From: Coriaria nepalensis
Taxonomy: Eukaryota; Streptophyta; Magnoliopsida; Cucurbitales; Coriariaceae
Assembly: GCA_027186245.1 (NCBI GenBank)
Contig: CP114489.1
Coordinates: forward strand, 6,517,501-6,581,500
Direction of reading: 5' to 3'
DNA: 64,000 bases
Made by a program: the position numbers and the translations under genes. The notes beneath the pieces are model-generated. The model saw only the letters and a list, made by a program, of their open reading frames with translations. It was not told the origin of the DNA and ran no database searches. Position 1 is the first letter of the stretch, and each line of letters starts with the position of its first letter. Positions 12,901 to 22,843 of this stretch are shown here, piece by piece.

Positions 12901-13902
12901 TTGTGCTCAACATGCCTTGGTCTTTAGGAGATGCGTGTGCATTTGTTCCTCTTTAAAATCATATCAATGGGTCACCTAGAGCCACTGAATCATATGAAGG
13001 CGATTCGAACAAATTCTATTTTCGTACTTCAAATATGAGTTTCGTGCATAACATGCTATTGGTATTTGGGGGATGCATGTGCACTTGTTTCACTTTAAAA
13101 TGATGTCAATGAGTCACCTAAATCCAATGAATCATGTGAAAGTGATTCGAACAATTTCTATTTTCGTACCTCAAGCACGAGTTTCGTGCACAACATGCTA
13201 TTAGTATTTGGGGGATGCTTGTGTATTTGTTTCACCTTAAAATGACGTGAATGAGTCACCTGAAGCCAATGAATAATATGAAGGTAATTCGAACAAATTC
13301 TATTTTCGTAGCTCAAACACGAATTTCGTGCACAACATGTTATTAGTATTTCGGGGATGCATGTGCATTTGTTTAACCTTAAAATGATGTGAATGAGTCA
13401 TCTAAAGCCAATGAATAATATGAAAGGTGATTCAAACGAATTCTATCTTCGTACTTCAAACATGAATTTGGTGCACAACATGCTATTGGTATTTGGGGGA
13501 TGTGTGTGCTTTTGTTTCACCTTAAAATCATGTGAATAAGTCACCTAAAGCAAATGATTCTTATGAAGGTGATTCGAACGAATTACATTTTCGTACTTCA
13601 AGCACGAGTTTGGTGGACAACCTGCTTTTTGCATTTAGGGGATACGTGTGTATTTGTTTCACCTTAAAATCATGGCAATGTGTCGCCTAAATCTAATGAA
13701 TCATATGAAGGCGATTCGAACGAATTCTATTTTCGTACTTCAAACACGAGTTTTGTGCACAACGTGCTATTCGTCTTTGGGGGATGCATGTGCATTTGTT
13801 TCACCTTAAGGGGGTGTGAATGATTCACTAAAGGCCAATGAATAATATGAAGGCGATTCAATGAATTCTATTTTCGTACTTTAAACATGAGTCTTGTGCT
13901 CA

Positions 13903-14895
13903 ACATGCCTTGGTCTTTAGGAGATGCGTGTGCATTTGTTCCTCTTTAAAATCATATCAATGGGTCACCTAGAGCCACTGAATCATATGAAGGCGATTCG
14001 AACAAATTCTATTTTCGTACTTCAAATATGAGTTTCGTGCATAACATGCTATTGGTATTTGGGGGATGCATGTGCACTTGTTTCACTTTAAAATGATGTC
14101 AATGAGTCACCTAAATCCAATGAATCATGTGAAAGTGATTCGAACAATTTCTATTTTCGTACCTCAAGCACGAGTTTCGTGCACAACATGCTATTAGTAT
14201 TTGGGGGATGCTTGTGTATTTGTTTCACCTTAAAATGACGTGAATGAGTCACCTGAAGCCAATGAATAATATGAAGGTAATTCGAACAAATTCTATTTTC
14301 ATAGCTCAAACACGAATTTCGTGCACAACATGTTATTAGTATTTCGGGGATGCATGTGCATTTGTTTAACCTTAAAATGATGTGAATGAGTCATCTAAAG
14401 CCAATGAATAATATGAAAGGTGATTCAAACGAATTCTATCTTCGTACTTCAAACATGAATTTGGTGCACAACATGCTATTGGTATTTGGGGGATGTGTGT
14501 GCTTTTGTTTCACCTTAAAATCATGTGAATAAGTCACCTAAAGCAAATGATTCTTATGAAGGTGATTCGAACGAATTACATTTTCGTACTTCAAGCACGA
14601 GTTTGGTGGACAACCTGCTTTTTGCATTTAGGGGATACGTGTGTATTTGTTTCACCTTAAAATCATGGCAATGTGTCGCCTAAATCTAATGAATCATATG
14701 AAGGCGATTCGAACGAAGTCTATTTTCGTACTTCAAACACGAGTTTTGTGCACAACGTGCTATTCGTCTTTGGGGGATGCATGTGCATTTGTTTCACCTT
14801 AAGGGGGTGTGAATGATTCACTAAAGGCCAATGAATAATATGAAGGCGATTCAATGAATTCTATTTTCGTACTTTAAACATGAGTCTTGTGCTCA
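13903..14895. repeat. A unit 15: first variant class A unit
   Basis: This 993 bp unit shows the first departures from the uniform block: G to A at 14301 (ttcgtagctc to ttcatagctc, A3) and T to G at 14718 (gaattc to gaagtc, A6, loss of an EcoRI site). Both changes are repeated in the next unit (15295 and 15712). The A6 change also occurs in the A units at 16884 (17699) and 18871 (19686). The unit therefore belongs with the start of the alternating zone, although it still sits in an A-A context. Confidence 0.92.
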
Positions 14896-15889
14896 ACATG
14901 CCTTGGTCTTTAGGAGATGCGTGTGCATTTTGTTCCTCTTTAAAATCATATCAATGGGTCACCTAGAGCCACTGAATCATATGAAGGCGATTCGAACAAA
15001 TTCTATTTTCGTACTTCAAATATGAGTTTCGTGCATAACATGCTATTGGTATTTGGGGGATGCATGTGCACTTGTTTCACTTTAAAATGATGTCAATGAG
15101 TCACCTAAATCCAATGAATCATGTGAAAGTGATTCGAACAATTTCTATTTTCGTACCTCAAGCACGAGTTTCGTGCACAACATGCTATTAGTATTTGGGG
15201 GATGCTTGTGTATTTGTTTCACCTTAAAATGACGTGAATGAGTCACCTGAAGCCAATGAATAATATGAAGGTAATTCGAACAAATTCTATTTTCATAGCT
15301 CAAACACGAATTTCGTGCACAACATGTTATTAGTATTTCGGGGATGCATGTGCATTTGTTTAACCTTAAAATGATGTGAATGAGTCATCTAAAGCCAATG
15401 AATAATATGAAAGGTGATTCAAACGAATTCTATCTTCGTACTTCAAACATGAATTTGGTGCACAACATGCTATTGGTATTTGGGGGATGTGTGTGCTTTT
15501 GTTTCACCTTAAAATCATGTGAATAAGTCACCTAAAGCAAATGATTCTTATGAAGGTGATTCGAACGAATTACATTTTCGTACTTCAAGCACGAGTTTGG
15601 TGGACAACCTGCTTTTTGCATTTAGGGGATACGTGTGTATTTGTTTCACCTTAAAATCATGGCAATGTGTCGCCTAAATCTAATGAATCATATGAAGGCG
15701 ATTCGAACGAAGTCTATTTTCGTACTTCAAACACGAGTTTTGTGCACAACGTGCTATTCGTCTTTGGGGGATGCATGTGCATTTGTTTCACCTTAAGGGG
15801 GTGTGAATGATTCACTAAAGGCCAATGAATAATATGAAGGCGATTCAATGAATTCTATTTTCGTACTTTAAACATGAGTCTTGTGCTCA
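14896..15889. repeat. A unit 16 (994 bp) with a B-like A1
   Basis: All seven monomers are class A, but the T run in A1 (14928-14931) has four T's. That state is otherwise found only at the start of B units (15890, 17877, 19864 and, at the right end, 53627 onward). The unit also carries both markers of unit 15 (15295 A, 15712 G). It looks like a recombinant whose first monomer came from a B unit. It is the last A unit before the first B. Confidence 0.9.
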
Positions 15890-16883
15890 ACATGCCTTGG
15901 TCTTTAGGAGATGCGTGTGCATTTTGTTCCTCTTTAAAATCATATCAATGGGTCACCTAGAGCCACTGAATCATATGAAGGCGATTCGAACAAATTCTAT
16001 TTTCGTACTTCAAATATGAGTTTCGTGCATAACACGCTATTGGTATTTGGGGGATGCATGTGCACTTGTTTCACTTTAAAATGATGTCAATGAGTCACCT
16101 AAATCCAATGAATCATGTGAAGGTGATTAGAACGAATTCTATTTTCGTACTTCAAACATGGGTTTCGTACACAACATGCTATTGGTATTCCGGGGATGCA
16201 TGTGCATTTGTTTCACTGTAAAATGATTTGAATGAGTCACCTAAAACCAATTAATCATATAAAAGTGATTCGAACGAATTCTATTTTCGTACTTCAAGCA
16301 CGAGTTTCATGCACAACATGCTATTAGTATTTGGGGGATGCTTGTGTATTTGTTTCGCCTTTAAAATGATGTGAATGAGTCACCTAAGGCTAATGAATCA
16401 TATGAAGGTGATTGAAACGAATTCTATTTTTGTAATTCAAACACATGTTTTATGCGCAACATGCTGTTGATATTCGGGGGATGCATGTGCACTTGTTTCA
16501 CTTTAAAATGATGTCAATGAGTCACCTAAAGCCAATGAATCATGTGAAGGTGATTAGAACGAATTCTATTTTCGTACTTCAAACATGAGTTTCGTGCACA
16601 ACATGCTATTGATATTCGGGCGATGCATGTGCGTTTGTTTCACCTTAAAATGATGGGAATGAGTCACGTAAAGCCAATGAATAATATGAAGGCGATTCAA
16701 ATGAATTCTATTTTCGTACTTCAAACATGAATTTGGTGCACAACATGCTATTGGTATTTGGGGGATGTGTGTGCTTTTGTTTCACCTTAAGGGGGTGTGA
16801 ATGATTCACTAAAGGCCAATGAATAATATGAAGGCGATTCAATGAATTCTATTTTCGTACTTTAAACATGAGTCTTGTGCTCA
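15890..16883. repeat. First class B unit (994 bp)
   Basis: This is the leftmost B unit. It has the four-T run in B1 and cataacacgc at the B2 start, which is diagnostic of B. B2 ends ttcgtacacaac (a at 16169) and B3 has gatttgaatg (t at 16228). Both states are shared only with the B units at 17877 and 19864. B6 starts acatgc, whereas later B units have acacgc. It has one private change, G to A at 16309 in the B3 dyad, at a CpG. Confidence 0.92.
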
Positions 16884-18870
16884 ACATGCCTTGGTCTTTA
16901 GGAGATGCGTGTGCATTTGTTCCTCTTTAAAATCATATCAATGGGTCACCTAGAGCCACTGAATCATATGAAGGCGATTCGAACAAATTCTATTTTCGTA
17001 CTTCAAATATGAGTTTCGTGCATAACATGCTATTGGTATTTGGGGGATGCATGTGCACTTGTTTCACTTTAAAATGATGTCAATGAGTCACCTAAATCCA
17101 ATGAATCATGTGAAAGTGATTCGAACAATTTCTATTTTCGTACCTCAAGCACGAGTTTCGTGCACAACATGCTATTAGTATTTGGAGGATGCTTGTGTAT
17201 TTGTTTCACCTTAAAATGACGTGAATGAGTCACCTGAAGCCAATGAATAATATGAAGGTAATTCGAACAAATTCTATTTTCGTAGCTCAAACACGAATTT
17301 CGTGCACAACATGTTATTAGTATTTCGGGGATGCATGTGCATTTGTTTAACCTTAAAATGATGTGAATGAGTCATCTAAAGCCAATGAATAATATGAAAG
17401 GTGATTCAAACGAATTCTATCTTCGTACTTCAAACATGAATTTGGTGCACAACATGCTATTGGTATTTGGGGGATGTGTGTGCTTTTGTTTCACCTTAAA
17501 ATCATGTGAATAAGTCACCTAAAGCAAATGATTCTTATGAAGGTGATTCGAACGAATTACATTTTCGTACTTCAAGCACGAGTTTGGTGGACAACCTGCT
17601 TTTTGCATTTAGGGGATACGTGTGTATTTGTTTCACCTTAAAATCATGGCAATGTGTCGCCTAAATCTAATGAATCATATGAAGGCGATTCGAACGAAGT
17701 CTATTTTCGTACTTCAAACACGAGTTTTGTGCACAACGTGCTATTCGTCTTTGGGGGATGCATGTGCATTTGTTTCACCTTAAGGGGGTGTGAATGATTC
17801 ACTAAAGGCCAATGAATAATATGAAGGCGATTCAATGAATTCTATTTTCGTACTTTAAACATGAGTCTTGTGCTCAACATGCCTTGGTCTTTAGGAGATG
17901 CGTGTGCATTTTGTTCCTCTTTAAAATCATATCAATGGGTCACCTAGAGCCACTGAATCATATGAAGGCGATTCGAACAAATTCTATTTTCGTACTTCAA
18001 ATATGAGTTTCGTGCATAACACGCTATTGGTATTTGGGGGATGCATGTGCACTTGTTTCACTTTAAAATGATGTCAATGAGTCACCTAAATCCAATGAAT
18101 CATGTGAAGGTGATTAGAACGAATTCTATTTTCGTACTTCAAACATGGGTTTCGTACACAACATGCTATTGGTATTCCGGGGATGCATGTGCATTTGTTT
18201 CACTGTAAAATGATTTGAATGAGTCACCTAAAACCAATTAATCATATAAAAGTGATTCGAACGAATTCTATTTTCGTACTTCAAGCACGAGTTTCGTGCA
18301 CAACATGCTATTAGTATTTGGGGGATGCTTGTGTATTTGTTTCGCCTTTAAAATGATGTGAATGAGTCACCTAAGGCTAATGAATCATATGAAGGTGATT
18401 GAAACGAATTCTATTTTTGTAATTCAAACACATGTTTTATGCGCAACATGCTGTTGATATTCGGGGGATGCATGTGCACTTGTTTCACTTTAAAATGATG
18501 TCAATGAGTCACCTAAAGCCAATGAATCATGTGAAGGTGATTAGAACGAATTCTATTTTCGTACTTCAAACATGAGTTTCGTGCACAACATGCTATTGAT
18601 ATTCGGGCGATGCATGTGCGTTTGTTTCACCTTAAAATGATGGGAATGAGTCACGTAAAGCCAATGAATAATATGAAGGCGATTCAAATGAATTCTATTT
18701 TCGTACTTCAAACATGAATTTGGTGCACAACATGCTATTGGTATTTGGGGGATGTGTGTGCTTTTGTTTCACCTTAAGGGGGTGTGAATGATTCACTAAA
18801 GGCCAATGAATAATATGAAGGCGATTCAATGAATTCTATTTTCGTACTTTAAACATGAGTCTTGTGCTCA
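16884..18870. repeat. A-B dimer 2 (1987 bp)
   Basis: The A unit has tttggagg (a at 17186, A3) and gaagtc (17699, A6). The B unit (from 17877) has the four-T run, a at 18156, t at 18215 and acatgc at the B6 start. It forms a near-identical pair with the next dimer. Confidence 0.9.
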
Positions 18871-20857
18871 ACATGCCTTGGTCTTTAGGAGATGCGTGTG
18901 CATTTGTTCCTCTTTAAAATCATATCAATGGGTCACCTAGAGCCACTGAATCATATGAAGGCGATTCGAACAAATTCTATTTTCGTACTTCAAATATGAG
19001 TTTCGTGCATAACATGCTATTGGTATTTGGGGGATGCATGTGCACTTGTTTCACTTTAAAATGATGTCAATGAGTCACCTAAATCCAATGAATCATGTGA
19101 AAGTGATTCGAACAATTTCTATTTTCGTACCTCAAGCACGAGTTTCGTGCACAACATGCTATTAGTATTTGGAGGATGCTTGTGTATTTGTTTCACCTTA
19201 AAATGACGTGAATGAGTCACCTGAAGCCAATGAATAATATGAAGGTAATTCGAACAAATTCTATTTTCGTAGCTCAAACACGAATTTCGTGCACAACATG
19301 TTATTAGTATTTCGGGGATGCATGTGCATTTGTTTAACCTTAAAATGATGTGAATGAGTCATCTAAAGCCAATGAATAATATGAAAGGTGATTCAAACGA
19401 ATTCTATCTTCGTACTTCAAACATGAATTTGGTGCACAACATGCTATTGGTATTTGGGGGATGTGTGTGCTTTTGTTTCACCTTAAAATCATGTGAATAA
19501 GTCACCTAAAGCAAATGATTCTTATGAAGGTGATTCGAACGAATTACATTTTCGTACTTCAAGCACGAGTTTGGTGGACAACCTGCTTTTTGCATTTAGG
19601 GGATACGTGTGTATTTGTTTCACCTTAAAATCATGGCAATGTGTCGCCTAAATCTAATGAATCATATGAAGGCGATTCGAACGAAGTCTATTTTCGTACT
19701 TCAAACACGAGTTTTGTGCACAACGTGCTATTCGTCTTTGGGGGATGCATGTGCATTTGTTTCACCTTAAGGGGGTGTGAATGATTCACTAAAGGCCAAT
19801 GAATAATATGAAGGCGATTCAATGAATTCTATTTTCGTACTTTAAACATGAGTCTTGTGCTCAACATGCCTTGGTCTTTAGGAGATGCGTGTGCATTTTG
19901 TTCCTCTTTAAAATCATATCAATGGGTCACCTAGAGCCACTGAATCATATGAAGGCGATTCGAACAAATTCTATTTTCGTACTTCAAATATGAGTTTCGT
20001 GCATAACACGCTATTGGTATTTGGGGGATGCATGTGCACTTGTTTCACTTTAAAATGATGTCAATGAGTCACCTAAATCCAATGAATCATGTGAAGGTGA
20101 TTAGAACGAATTCTATTTTCGTACTTCAAACATGGGTTTCGTACACAACATGCTATTGGTATTCCGGGGATGCATGTGCATTTGTTTCACTGTAAAATGA
20201 TTTGAATGAGTCACCTAAAACCAATTAATCATATAAAAGTGATTCGAACGAATTCTATTTTCGTACTTCAAGCACGAGTTTCGTGCACAACATGCTATTA
20301 GTATTTGGGGGATGCTTGTGTATTTGTTTCGCCTTTAAAATGATGTGAATGAGTCACCTAAGGCTAATGAATCATATGAAGGTGATTGAAACGAATTCTA
20401 TTTTTGTAATTCAAACACATGTTTTATGCGCAACATGCTGTTGATATTCGGGGGATGCATGTGCACTTGTTTCACTTTAAAATGATGTCAATGAGTCACC
20501 TAAAGCCAATGAATCATGTGAAGGTGATTAGAACGAATTCTATTTTCGTACTTCAAACATGAGTTTCGTGCACAACACGCTATTGATATTCGGGCGATGC
20601 ATGTGCGTTTGTTACACCTTAAAATGATGGGAATGAGTCACGTAAAGCCAATGAATAATATGAAGGCGATTCAAATGAATTCTATTTTCGTACTTCAAAC
20701 ATGAATTTGGTGCACAACATGCTATTGGTATTTGGGGGATGTGTGTGCTTTTGTTTCACCTTAAGGGGGTGTGAATGATTCACTAAAGGCCAATGAATAA
20801 TATGAAGGCGATTCAATGAATTCTATTTTCGTACTTTAAACATGAGTCTTGTGCTCA
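18871..20857. repeat. A-B dimer 3 (1987 bp)
   Basis: It shares tttggagg (19173), gaagtc (19686), the four-T run, a at 20143 and t at 20202 with the preceding dimer, so the pair probably arose by a recent duplication of about 2 kb. It differs by having acacgc at the B6 start, as all later B units do, and by a private T to A at 20614 (gttacacc for gtttcacc). It is thus intermediate between the left and central forms. Confidence 0.9.
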
Positions 20858-21850
20858 ACATGCCTTGGTCTTTAGGAGATGCATGTGCATTTGTTCCTCT
20901 TTAAAATCATATCAATGGGTCACCTAGAGCCACTGAATCATATGAAGGCGATTCGAACAAATTCTATTTTCGTACTTCAAATATGAGTTTCGTGCATAAC
21001 ATGCTATTGGTATTTGGGGGATGCATGTGCACTTGTTTCACTTTAAAATGATGTCAATGAGTCACCTAAATCCAATGAATCATGTGAAAGTGATTCGAAC
21101 AATTTCTATTTTCGTACCTCAAGCACGAGTTTCGTGCACAACATGCTATTAGTATTTGGGGGATGCTTGTGTATTTGTTTCACCTTAAAATGACGTGAAT
21201 GAGTCACCTGAAGCCAATGAATAATATGAAGGTAATTCGAACAAATTCTATTTTCGTAGCTCAAACACGAATTTCGTGCACAACATGTTATTAGTATTTC
21301 GGGGATGCATGTGCATTTGTTTAACCTTAAAATGATGTGAATGAGTCATCTAAAGCCAATGAATAATATGAAAGGTGATTCAAGCGAATTCTATCTTCGT
21401 ACTTCAAACATGAATTTGGTGCACAACATGCTATTGGTATTTGGGGGATGTGTGTGCTTTTGTTTCACCTTAAAATCATGTGAATAAGTCACCTAAAGCA
21501 AATGATTCTTATGAAGGTGATTCGAACGAATTACATTTTCGTACTTCAAGCACGAGTTTGGTGGACAACCTGCTTTTTGCATTTAGGGGATACGTGTGTA
21601 TTTGTTTCACCTTAAAATCATGGCAATGTGTCGCCTAAATCTAATGAATCATATGAAGGCGATTCGAACGAATTCTATTTTCGTACTTCAAACACGAGTT
21701 TTGTGCACAACGTGCTATTCGTCTTTGGGGGATGCATGTGCATTTGTTTCACCTTAAGGGGGTGTGAATGATTCACTAAAGGCCAATGAATAATATGAAG
21801 GCGATTCAATGAATTCTATTTTCGTACTTTAAACATGAGTCTTGTGCTCA

Positions 21851-21991
21851 ACATGCCTTGGTCTTTAGGAGATGCGTGTGCATTTGTTCCTCTTTAAAAT
21901 CATATCAATGGGTCACCTAGAGCCACTGAATCATATGAAGGCGATTCGAACAAATTCTATTTTCGTACTTCAAATATGAGTTTCGTGCATA
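21851..21991. repeat. Monomer B1 (141 bp), reference copy
   Basis: It is the same as A1, with three T's here. In 994 bp B units the T run has four. Confidence 0.9.
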
Positions 21992-22133
21992 ACACGCTAT
22001 TGGTATTTGGGGGATGCATGTGCACTTGTTTCACTTTAAAATGATGTCAATGAGTCACCTAAATCCAATGAATCATGTGAAGGTGATTAGAACGAATTCT
22101 ATTTTCGTACTTCAAACATGGGTTTCGTGCACA
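21992..22133. repeat. Monomer B2 (142 bp), reference copy
   Basis: It starts acacgc, where A2 has acatgc, then follows A2 for about 90 bp. It switches to gaaggtgattagaacgaatt and ends aaacatgggtttcgtgca. It gains an EcoRI site that A2 lacks. It resembles B5 at roughly 96%, with six differences by my count. Confidence 0.9.
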
Positions 22134-22275
22134 ACATGCTATTGGTATTCCGGGGATGCATGTGCATTTGTTTCACTGTAAAATGATGTGAATGAGTCAC
22201 CTAAAACCAATTAATCATATAAAAGTGATTCGAACGAATTCTATTTTCGTACTTCAAGCACGAGTTTCGTGCACA
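22134..22275. repeat. Monomer B3 (142 bp), reference copy
   Basis: It has ggtattccggggatg, tttcactgtaaaatg, accaattaatcatataaaag and the dyad attcg-aa-cgaat, and ends with the dyad gcacga-gtt-tcgtgc. The t in aaaagtgatt (unit position 376) is c in four B units. It has no close A counterpart over its full length. Confidence 0.9.
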
Positions 22276-22418
22276 ACATGCTATTAGTATTTGGGGGATG
22301 CTTGTGTATTTGTTTCGCCTTTAAAATGATGTGAATGAGTCACCTAAGGCTAATGAATCATATGAAGGTGATTGAAACGAATTCTATTTTTGTAATTCAA
22401 ACACATGTTTTATGCGCA
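22276..22418. repeat. Monomer B4 (143 bp), reference copy
   Basis: Its head matches A3 (ctattagtatttggg, gatgcttgtgtattt). One extra t in cgcctttaaaatg makes it 143 bp. The core is degraded (tatttttgtaattc) and the end is unusual (aaacacatgttttatgcgca), without the dyad. It has an EcoRI site. Confidence 0.9.
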
Positions 22419-22560
22419 ACATGCTGTTGATATTCGGGGGATGCATGTGCACTTGTTTCACTTTAAAATGATGTCAATGAGTCACCTAAAGCCAATGAAT
22501 CATGTGAAGGTGATTAGAACGAATTCTATTTTCGTACTTCAAGCACGAGTTTGGTGCACA
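22419..22560. repeat. Monomer B5 (142 bp), reference copy with A5-like end
   Basis: It starts acatgctgttgatattcggg and is otherwise very close to B2 (gatgtcaatgag, gattagaacgaattc). This copy ends aagcacgagtttggtgca. In other B units the same place reads aaacatgagtttcgtgca. The three substituted bases (22543, 22546 and 22553) all match the end of A5. Confidence 0.9.
22541..22555. repeat. Gene-conversion-like patch in B5
   Basis: Three differences within 11 bp (22543 g, 22546 c, 22553 g) turn aaacatgagtttcg into aagcacgagtttgg, which matches A5 at 691-705. The bases just after it (caca acacgc) remain B-type, so the tract is short. It is present in 13 consecutive B units, starting at 21851 through 45683, and absent from the B units on either side. 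Confidence 0.8.
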
Positions 22561-22702
22561 ACACGCTATTGATATTCGGGCGATGCATGTGCGTTTGTTT
22601 CACCTTAAAATGATGGGAATGAGTCACGTAAAGCCAATGAATAATATGAAGGCGATTCAAATGAATTCTATTTTCGTACTTCAAACATGAATTTGGTGCA
22701 CA
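22561..22702. repeat. Monomer B6 (142 bp), reference copy
   Basis: It has ttgatattcgggcgatg, gtgcgtttg, gatgggaatgagtcacg and gattcaaatgaattc. From 22673 to the end (ttcgtacttcaaacatgaat and on) it is identical to the end of A4. Confidence 0.9.
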
Positions 22703-22843
22703 ACATGCTATTGGTATTTGGGGGATGTGTGTGCTTTTGTTTCACCTTAAGGGGGTGTGAATGATTCACTAAAGGCCAATGAATAATATGAAGGCGATTC
22801 AATGAATTCTATTTTCGTACTTTAAACATGAGTCTTGTGCTCA
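22703..22843. repeat. Monomer B7 (141 bp), A5/A7 hybrid, reference copy
   Basis: The first half is A5 (gatgtgtgtgcttttg), and from accttaaggggg onward it is A7. The switch lies within the 15 bp common to both parents, tttgtttcaccttaa (602-616 in A5 and 886-900 in A7 of the first unit). Those two tracts are exactly 284 bp, or two monomers, apart. Confidence 0.93.

Larger units (their letters stand above)
1..13902. repeat. Class A block: 14 apparently identical 993 bp HOR units
   Basis: Units start at 1, 994, 1987, 2980, 3973, 4966, 5959, 6952, 7945, 8938, 9931, 10924, 11917 and 12910. I noticed no base difference among them on reading. Monomers within a unit differ from one another at many positions, while units 993 bp apart match. 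That is the signature of amplification of the 7-mer as a block rather than of single monomers. Most A units in the later alternating zone (for example 38732-39724) appear to carry the same sequence. The unit is divisible by three (331 codons) but all frames are closed. CTTAAG occurs once per unit (896-901 in the first), so AflII should cut the block into 993 bp fragments. Confidence 0.95.
20858..22843. repeat. A-B dimer 4 (1986 bp), start of the central domain
   Basis: Here several markers switch at once: A3 has ggggg, A6 has gaattc, B1 has three T's, B2 ends ttcgtgcac and B3 has gatgtgaatg. A4 gains g at 21384 (caagcg). B5 gains the A5-like end (22541-22555). A private G to A at 20883 (gagatgcatg for gagatgcgtg) lies in A1 at a CpG. 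Confidence 0.9.

Noticed and set aside
22433..22447. Partial CENP-B box (ttcgggggatgcatg in B5, similar in B6)
   Set aside because: It matches TTCGnnnnAnnCGGG at seven of nine core positions but lacks the two central G's of the final CGGG, and it occurs in only two of 14 monomers. Not enough to call a box.
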